Positions 13,745 to 25,300 of a DNA stretch of 64,000 nt are shown here, piece after piece (position 1 is the first letter of the stretch; every line of letters starts with the position of its first letter). Position numbers and translations under genes: made by a program. The DNA comes from Talpa occidentalis (lineage: Eukaryota > Chordata > Mammalia > Eulipotyphla > Talpidae): assembly GCF_014898055.3 (NCBI RefSeq), contig NW_023603184.1, positions 115,062,615-115,126,614 of the forward strand. The letters run 5' to 3'. The notes under the pieces were generated by a model. That model was not told where the DNA came from, did no database searches, and saw only the letters and a program-made list of their open reading frames with translations.

Positions 13745-14140
13745 ACCTCAAACCCATGAGAACACCCATATCAAAACAAACCAAAAAAACAGAGACAAGT
13801 GTTTCTCAAGGTATGAAGAAAAAGGAACCCTCATACACTATTGGCAGTAATATAGACTGCTAGGCTCTCTAGATAACAGTATGGAAGTTTCTCAAAATAT
13901 GCTTAAGATATTGCAATTCTACTCCTATATATCTACTCAAAGTATGCAAAAACATGAATTCAGAAAGATATATACACTCCTGGTCACTGCAGCACTATTT
14001 ACAACAGCCGAAGTATAGAAACAATCTAAGTAGCCAAGGAAAGATGAGTGCTTTAAGAAGATGTGGCATATACACAATGGAATACTAGTCAGCTATAAAA
14101 AAAAAAACAAAACTTGCCATTTTTGACAACTTCTTAGTCA
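13745..14140 (+). mobile_element. old L1 ORF2 3' fragment
   Basis: CACTATTGGCAGTAATATAG, CACTGCAGCACTATTTACAA and TATACACAATGGAATACTAG are characteristic of the C-terminal ORF2 region of L1 in sense. Confidence 0.85.
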
Positions 14141-14399
14141 CAAGACACAGCAACATTAAAGTCTTCTTTAATTCTTCTACTTTGTAGATAAGTAAATTCC
14201 ATAGACAGGGCTTTCTCTGTATGTTAGAAAAGTAACATGAGGGATCTATTCAAATATAAGGGCTAAACATTTGAGAATCACAAAAACAAAGAAATTATAT
14301 ACCCTTCTACTACTCAGCATTAATGGAATATGATGGAAAGAACTCTAAACTAGGTTTGTCTTGTTATTCTCATTTTGGCCTTTTAAGATAATTGTATAA

Positions 14400-14990
14400 G
14401 CAATTTTCAGTCCCTTTTGTGATCTAATCAATGCCATTTTAAGATAAATTTTCCTCTGATTATTGTTTTCTTTGTAGTTTTTATGTTAGTGTTCCAATTT
14501 TTAATTTCTAATAGTATATTCTGTTTCACATTTTAATAGTATTTAAAAGATTACTTTTTAATTTCCAAATGGATACTTTGGTTTTGTTTTCTTCATTGTT
14601 CTTTTGGCAGTTATTTCACTTTTTGAATTTCTAATTTGTTAAACTCTGGTCAATAAATATGACCTGCACTATGTATGCTTTTGGAATTTGTTTAAATAGT
14701 CTATATGATCTAAATGATGGTTCATTTTGGTGAATATTCAGTGTTTGGGCAGAAAATATATTGTCTTATGTAAATAGGTCAATCTACAAACTAGATCATT
14801 CTGTCTAATTACTTTAATATACACTACATCTCTACTTTTTAGTTCCCTTGATCAGCTAATTTGTGACTGGCAATTGTACCTTTAATTTATATCATTCTTT
14901 ATGTAGTTTGAAGCTATGTTGAAATTCACCACTCATATCTTCCTAATAGAATGTATCATTTAACAACATAAAATTATTTCTTTGTTTCTT
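14400..14990 (-). mobile_element. probable old L1/HAL1 fragment, antisense
   Basis: AATAGTCTATATGATCTAAA and GAATATTCAGTGTTTGGGCA resemble the antisense central ORF2 region of L1, strongly diverged. Family assignment is uncertain. Confidence 0.5.
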
Positions 14991-15015
14991 TAAAAGACAT
15001 CTCCCCCCCCTCCCC

Positions 15016-15290
15016 CAGGCCTCCCCAGTGGCCCAGCCGTTGAGCGCTGGGTTGCGAAGCTGCCCGGTGCCAGTTTGATCCCCGGCTGCCTGGTTGCCAG
15101 GCGAGGATACCACATGGTGTGCAGACCTCTCCTGCCACCTGCTGCTCCCCTCAGCAGTGTACTTTGTCAGTCTGCCTGTTCTGCTCTCCACTCTGGCTCT
15201 GGTGAATTCTCTCACCCTCACACGCTTCTGACTGTACCCAGTGCTTGTATAAATAAATCAATCTTTAAAAAAAAAAATCAAAAAAAAAAA
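15016..15290 (+). mobile_element. tRNA-derived SINE, copy 6 (type B)
   Basis: Head AGGCCTCCCCAGTGGCCCAG, GCGCTGGGTTGCGAAGCTGC and the type B tail GCTTCTGACTGTACCCAGTG. The CAGCCTCTGCAGC segment is deleted. Ends in two A tracts. It lies directly before copy 7. Confidence 0.9.
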
Positions 15291-15309
15291 AAAAAAGACT
15301 TTCCCCTTA

Positions 15310-15576
15310 GGGCCTCCCTGGTGGCCCAAGGGGCCAAGCACTGCACTATGAAGCAATCCGCAGCCTCTGCAGCAAGCGTTCGATCCCCAGTCAGCCAGGG
15401 AGCTACCCACATGGTGCAGCAGACATCTCCTGTCTCTCCTGCTGCTCCCCTCAGCAGCGTATTTCAGTCAGTCTGCCTGTTCTGGTCCCCACTCTGTCTC
15501 TGGTGAATCCTCTCACCCCTCGCATCTCTGGCCTGTATCCCAGCTCTTGTATGCATAAATAAATAAATCTTTAAAA
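15310..15576 (+). mobile_element. tRNA-derived SINE, copy 7 (type A)
   Basis: Type A copy (CTGTTCTGGTCCCCACTCTG; GGCCTGTATCCCAGCTCTTG). Flanked by near-identical AAAGACTTTCCCCTTAG (left, 15293-15309) and AAAGACTTTTCCCTTAAA (right, from 15578). These are the TSD and also the start of a tandem repeat unit. Confidence 0.9.
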
Positions 15577-15577
15577 G

Positions 15578-15738
15578 AAAGACTTTTCCCTTAAATTACA
15601 TTAATTTAAATATTGTTAGCCCTACATTTTTAAAAGACTTTCCCCTAAATTACAGGAATTTACATATTGCTAACCCTACATTTTTAAAAAGCTTTCCCCC
15701 AAATTACATTAATTTAAATATTGCTAACTCTACATTTA
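15578..15738. repeat. three-copy tandem repeat, unit about 55 bp
   Basis: Units at about 15578-15632, 15633-15686 and 15687-15738 share GACTTTCCCCTAAATTACA, AATTTAAATATTGCTAA and CCCTACATTTTTAA. A partial copy of the unit start lies left of SINE copy 7. Confidence 0.85.
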
Positions 15739-16498
15739 TTTTATAACATTTTTCTATTGTATTTTTCCTGTCTTTATTTTCAAATTTTCTATACTTTTTT
15801 TCCTGTCTTTAGTTTTTTCCCACATTTGTGAGGTTTTTAATGAACAAGAAAGTTAAATACAAAGTTTCATACACAAAATAGAATATTATATAATTGGTAA
15901 CCTCAGAGCCAAGATCTAAATTTTCTTCCACAAATTTCACTTGGAGCAGAGTGGGGAAGAAACAAATACTAAGGAGAACAAAACTGAATTTCAACTTTAG
16001 ATATCTATATATCTGTATACATAAACCTCTGTGGAAAAAAAGCTTTAAATTGAATGTTTTCTTTTGAAATAAACAGCTCAGGCTAGTCTATATAATTCTG
16101 AGGTTGATACTTAACCAGATCTGGAATTAAATGAAAATTTAGGATTTATATTTACTTCAAATCCTATTTCAAAAGGTGCTAAGTCACCTCATTTACAGAA
16201 ATGTGCATCTCTTTAGGATGACCAGGACACTCTTCTGAAGATTCTTGGATAGCCATTTTTCTTACCCATAGTTCCACTTTTCTATGACAAAAGGCCTATA
16301 CTGCCTTGTCAGATTTCCTGGGAAATGCCATCAGAGCTGTACACCACCATGCTTCTCCTAGCACTTTCAAGTCTCGAAAAATAATTTTAAGACTTTCCAG
16401 TTTCAAGTTGGCAGATCCTACCTCAGTGTTAGAGGAGTTAATTAACACTTCCTACCTCCCTTAACTGATTTTCCTCCTGATCTCCAACAAATTGGAGA
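15739..16498. other. intergenic DNA, nothing recognised
   Basis: T-rich then mixed sequence without a supported gene or repeat. A 61-codon minus-strand frame (15809-15994) has no known domain. Confidence 0.45.
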
Positions 16499-16552
16499 TT
16501 AAATTTGATTTATAAATTTCAGAAAAGAATGAAATTTATAAATCAAATTTAA
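16499..16552. repeat. perfect inverted repeat, 22-bp arms, 10-nt loop
   Basis: Left arm 16499-16520, loop AGAAAAGAAT (16521-16530), right arm 16531-16552. The arms are exact reverse complements and AT-rich. No transposase gene nearby. Confidence 0.9.
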
Positions 16553-16599
16553 AAATTTAATCGTAAAAGAGCAGCAGAAAATGACCACTGCCTTTATAT

Positions 16600-17190
16600 T
16601 CACAAATGAGTGAACAAATGAATGTACCTGAACAAACACAGGGGAAAAAATAGACTAAATCTTGCATTTCTCACATTTATACTGGAAATTAAAACAATGA
16701 AACACCACTATAAACTTACTATAATGGCTAAAATATAAAATTACTGATAATACCAAGTGTTAACAAGGATGTTAAGCAACTAAAACTTTCATATATTATT
16801 AATGGCAATGCAAAATGGCGCAGAAAGTCTGAAAAAACAATATGGCACATTCTTTAAAATATAAATATATGATTTGACTGTAATCTAGATTGTTGCCATT
16901 CAGGTTCACAAAAACCTACAAATAAATATGTAGGGCAGTTTCATTAATTATTTACTATTTTTAATTATTTCCAAAAACTGGAGGAAAGAAATCCTTTAAC
17001 AAAAAAATAGCTAAACAAACTGTAGAGTATTATATAGAATATCTATACAACAGAATATCACCAAGCAATAAAAAGGGAAACACTGATGTACAAAGCAACA
17101 TGAATCTCAAATACATATGCTAAGTAAAAGAAGTTAGACTCAAAAGGTTATATCCTATGTGTATATCATTTATTTGGCTTCAATATTGCA
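16600..17190 (+). mobile_element. old L1M 3' fragment
   Basis: AAAACAATGAAACACCACTA, GAATATCACCAAGCAATAAA and TGCTAAGTAAAAGAAGTTAG follow the usual order of an old L1 ORF2 end and 3' region. Confidence 0.75.
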
Positions 17191-17214
17191 GGTTAAGAGA
17201 ATAGATAAATGCCC

Positions 17215-17650
17215 AATATGATGGCTAATTTTGTGCCAACTTAACTGGGTCACAGGGTGCCCAGGTGTTTGGCTGAACATTATTTCTAGTTTTTTTGTGT
17301 GTGAGGGTATTTCCAGATGAGATTAAATCTTGAATCTGTGAACTCAGTAAAGAGAGCACCTCCCCCAATATGGACGGGAATCTTTCATGACCAACTGAGG
17401 ACCTAAATAAGACAATAGAAAGAGGAAGAGAGAATTAATTTCTTCTCTACCTGACTGTGAGCTGGGACATTAGTCTTCCTCTGTGCTTGGAATGGGATTT
17501 ACACAATCAGCAAACACCTTTTCTTGGGTCTTCAGACTCAAAGTGAATTATACCACTGGCTTTGCAGGGTGTCCAACTTGCAGACTGCAGATTATGGGAC
17601 TTTTCAGTCTCTCCATAATTGTGTGAGTTGATTTCTATAATAAATAATAA
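17215..17650 (+). mobile_element. ancient placental interspersed repeat
   Basis: GGCTAATTTTGTGCCAACTT, ACTGGGTCACAGGGTGCCCA and GAGTTGATTTCTATAATAAA are hallmarks of a well-known old repeat that recurs across mammals. I recognise the sequence but not its exact family name. Confidence 0.7.
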
Positions 17651-18370
17651 AATAAAATAAATAAGTAGAAAAATAAATACATACATAAATGCTTTAAAAT
17701 GCCGATTTAATAAATCATAGCACATGTGCCCTATAAAACACTATACAGTCATACAAAAGAAGGTACGACCTATACACACTACAATGAAAACAAATATATT
17801 GTAAGAATAAAAAGAATATGCAGTACATTGCACTGAAAAATGCAAAACTGTATGTAACCTAGAAAAATATCAGGAAGAATCTACAGGGAATTCTTAAAAG
17901 AGGCAATATGATGTGCAAGATGGATTGGAATAACTCATCTACATTTCTGCACTGGATTATAGCAAATCTGAATACCGAAATTTTAAAATATCATTTTTTT
18001 ACCTACACAACTTTAACACACACAAACATTCTACACACACAAACATTCTTCAGAGAAGAATTAAACTTCCTCAGAGAAAATTGTTCTCTTATATTGCCAG
18101 GTCTGATTTATTCAGTTGTAACATTTTTTGTCGTGTCTCTCTCCCATCACATCTGGCTGCATTTTGTCTCACATATAGAAAATCCTCTAGACAGACTGAA
18201 GGAATATGGTAAACTGCCATCGACACAAAGGACCTCAGTTCCTATTCAAGTGTCAGTGGCTCTTTAAACCTTGGGAGCAGTACAGAATTGGTACAGAAGG
18301 GCTCAGTAAATATTTACTGTACGAATGATTTAAGGTAAGTATCCTCTAATACATAAAGAACACGAAAATT

Positions 18371-18404
<34 letters not shown>

Positions 18405-18407
18405 GTA
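18371..18407. repeat. AT-rich dinucleotide microsatellite
   Basis: (TA)n interrupted by TG: ATATATATGTATATGTATAT and a longer pure run. Confidence 0.9.
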
Positions 18408-18834
18408 TTTCACTTTATTTAAAAAAGAACGGAAATAGAGGCATAAACATTTTCAGAGTTCGGGTTTCTTAACCCAAAATTACGTCTCACTAATGGAAGA
18501 AGTGAAGACCAAAGTAACACACACAAAACAACGCAGAGCAAGCCAGGGTACAACATCCATGGTACTTGGCTGGGTTGGTTGGGAGTATCAGATGGACCCC
18601 CAAGCTGCCCCAGTGAAGCTGAGGAAGAAGGATGCACCAGAATCCTGGAAAGGTGCCAAGCATCTAAAGGAAAACCCAAGGCTGTAGGAACTGCGGAGAC
18701 TCTGTAGAAAAGTATGTGATGCTTAGAAGAACAGGACAAAATATGGCAAGAGTAGAACGCTAATTTTCCACTCAAGAATTCAACTGAGCAACTAAGAAAG
18801 AAATCAATTGGCACTATACACTCCCGTCATCTGG

Positions 18835-19340
18835 AAGCGCCCCAATCGCGGTGATAAAGAGGAGGGCCGAGGTCGCGTGACACATGATGGGCCACCTTTC
18901 CCGTACCTCTAAGAAAAGGTCAACGATCTGTACCAAATACGAGTTTAGGAGTATATAATACAAATTATTTGGCTCTGTGTCTCTGCTTTTACCTCTTTTA
19001 CGTGCGTTCTAGTTTCACGTTGCCCAAAAGAAAGATGGCGGCACAGGCGCCGGCTCCTACCATAGAGGCTGAGGCTAGAGGAACCCGTGCGTGAGGCCTG
19101 TGGGCGGAGACACACGCGCGGCCTCCCGACGCCTCCCGGCCTCCGTAGAGGCTGTCCAGGGCGGGGCCTGCAGTCGCGAGTTCCGGCATCTGCGCCAAGA
19201 TGGTGGAGGAGGAGAGTCTCCGCGTGGTTCGTTGTGGCGGCAGCGAGTTGAACTTCAGGAGAGCGGTGTTCTCTGCGGATTCTAAGTATGGAGCCACCGC
19301 ACGTTGTCAGTCGGGCTGGGCGTGCGTCCCCGGGGATCTT
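18835..19340 (+). promoter_or_regulatory. WDR75: WDR75 CpG-rich promoter and first exon
   Basis: CpG density rises sharply here against AT-rich flanks. The block contains a GC box (GGGCGGGGCC, 19159-19168), an AAGATGGCGGC motif (19032-19042) and a CCAAGATGGTGG motif (19195-19206) that overlaps the start codon; both AAGATGG motifs fit the YY1 consensus. No convincing TATA box lies just upstream. Pyrimidine-rich starts such as CCTCTTTTACG (about 18991) could give a 5'TOP-like transcript, which would suit a ribosome-biogenesis gene, but the transcription start is inferred, not seen. I found no reading frame to support a divergent gene. Confidence 0.8.
19200..19285 (+). CDS. WDR75: WDR75 exon 1 (coding part)
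   Basis: Encodes residues 1-28 and two bases of codon 29. It starts at an ATG in a good Kozak context and ends AA|GTATGG. Intron 1 (3745 bp) is the longest and holds a MIR relic, an L2 relic and one SINE. Confidence 0.95.
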
Positions 19341-22300
19341 GGAGAAAGAGCTGTCTGGGGGTCTGGCTAATATGGGCTCGGGGCTGTCTGACTAATATGG
19401 GCTCGGGGAAGGAGCTCGCTGGGGTAGGAGGAACCGCTGAGCACGCGGGTGGGAGCCGGTGTGCCTTATGCAGTAAGAAGTGCAAACACGCCCGACCCCC
19501 GGGGAGGGCTCCTGTTCCTAAGAGTCTGGGCTGTAGAGGGGGCTGGAAAGTAGCTCTGGTGTGGCTATGTGCTCCTCTGCCCTCCTTGCAACACTAGAGT
19601 AGCCCTCTTTGAGACAGATCGTGATTTGAAGTACTCACTTTTAATGACTGCAATTTCTTCCCCACCCCCGCACCCCCCAAAAGGCATTTTGACATCCTTT
19701 TTGAAGCTTTGCATGAAAACTGGTGTTAGGTTCTGTGCAAGATAAAAATATTTAAGACCTGTACCCCTTTCTCGGGAGTTTAATATACCTGGAAATTGAA
19801 CTACCCACTCTGTTTGAAACCCCGTTCTTACTTTGTGTGACTTTTGCAAGTTTTTAAGTCTGTCATAGTTGTCTGCTCTGTAAAATAGCAGTAATATTTA
19901 GCGATCCATTTCATAGGGATTTTGGAAGAATTAAATGCTTTATTACATAGAAACTATGATTGGCACTTAATGGTTCAGTGTATGCCAGCTAGAGATGTGT
20001 TGTTGACATCTAGAAGTGACACCTTTTAGGAGGTTTTCAAGTCGTTTAAGGATAGAGTGACACTAAAATTCCTTCTGTCTTAGGAGAGTCAAGTTTGTAT
20101 TCCCACAGTATCTTGCTTATGGGTGGTGAATACATGCATGCCTGAGAGTGCTTCATAAATTGCATTAGAAGCAAAAATAAATCCTTGTACTTTACAGTAA
20201 AGAGGACTTCCTTGATATTCATCAAGAAAGAAGTGGGAAAAATGGAGGCTTCGAGAGGTTGCCAAAGTTCTTTGGCCTTACATTTACGTATTCAGTTTTC
20301 TTCCTTCCAACTTCCCATACCTTACTCACTCACTGTAGTAAGATCCAGTGTGTTTCATTTACTAAGTCCTGCAGTTCATTTTATAAGTATGTTTCATCGT
20401 GTTTTATGTATGACAAATACTGCAGTAATTCAAGAGCTCTGTAAGAAGAGAGAATACCTCAAACTGCTAAGGATGGAGAAAGTTGAGTAAGTGACATTTA
20501 AGCTAGACTTAGATGGGTGGATAGTATTTTGAGTATTTGTAGGAGATAGGAGCAGAAAATATTCCAGATAGGGGGCTACAATATAAGTAAGAGTAGAAGC
20601 CTGTTTATAGTGAACAGACTAGGGTCCTGTTAACTAGTAGGAATGGTATATAAACAAAGCTTTTGGGAAATGAGGTTGGAAAAAGAACTTGGTGCCAGTT
20701 ATTTTTTTGTTTGGTCCAAAGAGGGTATTTTTTCTCTAGATAAGGTAAAGTGGCGAGTAGGGAATTAACATTGTGTTTGCTCAAGGATATTAATCTGAAG
20801 ACAGTGTATACATTGCAGCAATAGGATCTTGTGAAGTGGTGGGAGAAGAGTAGTGACGGGGCCTTAGAGTGCAGATGCAGGCAGCCAAGCAAGAAATGAC
20901 TTGGACCTGAAATAAGATAATATTGACTTGAAAGGACAGTTTTGGAGTGATTTAGCAATTGGGATGAACAGGGAGAAGATACCATTTCCCCTTAGGCTTG
21001 TTTAAGGTACCTATAAAACAACTTCTACCTGGGAAATAACAAGTAGAAATTCAGAATTGAAGTTTGGAGAATTAGGTCAAGACTTACAGATACATTTCTT
21101 TTTGTCATTTATATGGACACTAATAATTAAAAACAGTGCTCTACCAAATTAACAAGGTTATATGAACTCAAGAATCTAAACGGTAACCACAAGGGATTCA
21201 CTACCTTATACAAAGAGGAATAGGTAAATTTTTATTTTACCCTAAGAACCTTATCAAAAAACTGAAATAGTTAAACAATCAGGTCATGGAATTTTAGCTT
21301 CTTCTGGGTCCTCGTGGGACTAAGATAAAAAAACTGTTCTGCTTATTTGATTGTCAGTAGAGGCAATCAGGGGAGATGGGTGCGTGGCATACATGAGCAT
21401 ATGTTGTCATTCACACATCACATGTTTCTAACTTCTGGTCCAGTACTGTTCACATCACATCCTGATGTCTCCCACAACTATGTGGTGGTATGCATTGTAG
21501 CATTTGGTTGCTGAGATATAGAAAATAAAAGCAGAGCCTCCCCGGTGGCGCAGCGGTTGAGCGCTGGGTTGCGAAGCTGCCCGCAGCCTCTGCAGCGCTG
21601 GTTCGATCCCCGGCTGCCGGGCAAGGGTCCCACATGGTGCACAGACCTCTTCTGCAGCGCCTACTGCTCCCCTCAGCAGTGTATTTCGTCCTTCTGCCTG
21701 CTCTGCTCTCCCCTCTGGCTCTGGTGAATTCTCTCACCCTCCCACGCTTCTGACTGTACCCAGTGCTTGTATAAATAAATAAATCTTTTTTTAAAAAAGA
21801 GAAAGAAAAGAAAAGCAGTTGGTCATTATTACCTTTCTAAATTACCGCAGAGCTCATGTCCTGATTATAAATATTTTTCCCTTGCAAAACTTTTATACTG
21901 CTGCTATGGTAATACTTCCTGGAGTATGACTATCACCATGTTCCTAGTTTTGCTCAAAACCTTTAACAGCCTTCTGTTGCTTTCCTTGCCTACAACTCAA
22001 CTTTCTGGCTTTCAGGGCCTTCCCTGATCTAGTTCAGCGCCACTTAATTCACTTTATGTTTCATGATAATCCGTTATACACACTTGCATGTTAAAGAGTA
22101 CATTCCCTGTCTCTCCTACATGTGTTATTTACTTGCTTTTTCCCTCCCAACCTTTACATCACCCATCCTTCAAAGCCTCATTTAAATGCTGGCTCCTGCT
22201 TAATACCATCTTCAACTTCTTGCTTCTCCAGTTCATCGACAAAGATATCCCCCCTTGCCCACCACACTGCCTAACAGGGTGTGATCTGGTTGATGGCAGG

Positions 22301-25300
22301 GAGGATGGGATTGGTATTGAGAACCCCTTAATTTGAGCACACTGTTGAAATTGAAAGGTTGATCCAGTCAGAATGGGGACAAATCACGAAAGGCCTTAGG
22401 AGTTTGGAATATATCCTGAATGCAGTGGGAAAACATTGAGAGACTTTAGTTATATTTTATCTTTATTTACGGACGTGACTTGGTCAAACTTGCAGATTTA
22501 GCCTGGTAAGAGTACGAATGATAAATTGAAGCATCAAACCTGGAGACTACAGGAAATCCTTAAGATTGGTCAAGACTGGAGATGCAAGACTGAACTAAGA
22601 TACTCATAATACTGGAGAGGAGGGCCCAGCCACAGGGGAGACCATATACCTCAGCTGTTATTTTTTTTTTGTTTTTTTTTTCATGCTTTCTTGGTCTTCC
22701 ACTAGATAATTTCACTCGACTATATCTTGACTGTCTCTAACTTCAGCACTTACAAGATATATTCTGACTTCAGAGAAGTGAACATTTGAAAAATCCAGGG
22801 TTTTAGACTTGATAAAACAAGGTAGTAGCATCAGAAGATATATTCTTACTGTTTTTCTAATAATTTTTTTAACGATGAACTAATCAGTCTTAGATGTCCC
22901 TGTAGACTTAAACAAGTACACAAATTTAAATAAACAATTCTTAAACTGTTGTTTTGAAAAAAACTTGTACTGCATTTTTTAATGGATAATAAAAAGATTA
23001 GAATATATGAAATTTCTCCCTTTTTTGCAGGTACATCTTCTGTGTCTCTGGAGACTTTGTTAAAGTTTATAGCACAACTACAGAAGAATGTGTACACGTA
23101 TTGCAAGGACATAGAAATCTGGTGACTGGAATCCAGCTCAACCCCAACAACCATCTACAGGTGTCAAACATTTTTTGATTGGGAAGTTTAATACTTTTAT
23201 TGTTGCCAGGAAAAAATTAATTGAGCTTAATTTAAGAAAATTTCCAAAATACCACTCACTTCTAGTTATTAAAATAGGAGCATGGCCTAGAGCTGCATTG
23301 TTGGCAAGTGTAACAAACATCCAAAAAACACACAGATACTTAAACATAACAATAAATTGTTTGTCCTACTTTCAGAGGACAGCAAGAATAGAATGTATAT
23401 TTGGAGCCTGTAGTAAAGTCATTGCACTTGAATTTCAAGAACAGCTGATTTTATTTTGGGAAGGAAATGGAACCATTTTTCCACAGGATGCTAACAAGTG
23501 CTCCTTGAAAAGGAGAGTTCTTGGCAGTACGAAGTTTATGAAGTTCAGGGGTAGGCACAGTTAAATGAATTTCTTGATTATAGGTCTTAGAAGGTCTCTT
23601 TTTACACATTGTGAATATTCAAAAGATGTGTAGAGTATTTGGTGTTTCTCAAACTTATTTGATATCTTGAACTCTAGCTTCTGGAACACATTTTTTACAA
23701 TGTTGGCAGAGATGCATTGATTTTTAAATCTAATCCTTTGGTGGTGAGGCTCTTTAGGTTTAATGCAGGCATTATCTCATTTTAAGGCTAGTGTCTAGAC
23801 AAGGAAAGGGCTTCTTTAATAGTGGATGGACCAGTTAATTTCTGGACAAACTTGGGAATCTAGTTTGATCCAGACCACTTGTCTGCTAGAAGCCATTTGT
23901 CAAAATTCAAGAATAGTGAAATAACCATTTTAATTATGTTCTTAAGTTTCAGCAAAGCTACTAGAGCTAACTCAAAAGTATTTCACTCTTCTATTTTTTT
24001 ATCAAGTTCCCCTTTTCTGGGTTAGTCACAGCTAACTTAGAACTTATTGCTTGATTTACAGATGGACTTGCATTGTCACTACCCGTTACCACAAAGGCAG
24101 AAGGGCATTAAATAACACTGATCTTTCCTTTCCAAAATTAAGTCAGCTACTTTTAAAATCATGACTTTCCTACAGGTTCCAAATATACATTCTATCTTTG
24201 CTATCCTCTGAAGGTTTGACCAAGTAATTTATTTTTATCTTAAATATTTAAGTTTTTTCAGAGCAAAAAAAAGGTTTGAATTAGAATTTGTTATTTTTAT
24301 ATTACTGTTTATGGTAAAACAAAAATTTTATACAGATTGCATTAAAGATCTACTTCAGGTGACTGACTGTTAATGAAATTAGAGAAGGATAACAATAGAT
24401 TTGGTTAAGGTCAGAGAGTGCAGAGACTTTTATGAACTTCAGAGTCACAGTAAACAGGACATTCTCTGAGTGCTTGAGAGGCACTCCTTTATGCCTGTGT
24501 AAGGTGAAAGCAGTACTGCTAATAAAAAAGGACTGAGCTCTCGGAGAACTGGCAACAAGCTCTCGAGTGCTTTTTGTAATTCAGTACCTTTATCATCTCC
24601 CTCTTCAAGATAGAAAACTGACCCTCCCCACCTTCATTTCAGTTAAAACTTGCAAGAGCTGCTATTAGTTTATTTTGCAGTCTAAATAATTAAACTCTTA
24701 AAGGCTAATAATTAATGAATAGAAAATCGGCACTTATTTATTTCTTTGATATCTTAATGTCTCTGTTTTTTAATAATTTTGTGCTATTTTACCTTTGTAG
24801 CTGTATTCTTGTTCCTTAGATGGCACCATTAAACTGTGGGATTATATAGATGGCATTTTGATAAAGGTATGTGAATTGATCTTCCATTTTTATTATGTAA
24901 AAAATGGCAGCATAATTTAATGACAAAAATATTGTTTCCTTCTATAAAGCCTAATTTTTAGATAACATTCCTAAACAAGTCACCCACAATAATAGACAAA
25001 TTGACTATATAAAAATTTTAAACTTCTAGCAAAACAATAAGCAGTAAGACTGGAAGAAAATCCTTAAATATTCCTAATGTACAAGAAAATCGGAAAACTT
25101 TCAATCCAGTGCAAAAAAATTAGCATACTATAGGAAATATATAATTCATAGAATAACAGGTAGCCAATAAACATGAAATGATGCTTAACTTCATTAAAGA
25201 AATATGTTAAATCAAATGACAACATTTTCCCTTACCGATTTAATCAAATTGCAGATTGGAAAAAAGCTAGTGATAGGTAAAGTGTAGAGAAGCAATAATT

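Noticed and set aside
17908..18267. 119-codon plus-strand frame
   Set aside because: Contains a local tandem duplication (18016-18049), low-complexity TH repeats and no domain.
18419..18814. 131-codon minus-strand frame upstream of the WDR75 promoter
   Set aside because: Considered as a divergent gene, but it has no recognisable domain and no clear promoter or splice support.
21535..21620. tRNA gene signal (A and B boxes)
   Set aside because: The boxes belong to the SINE head; no cloverleaf, and the match continues into the SINE body.
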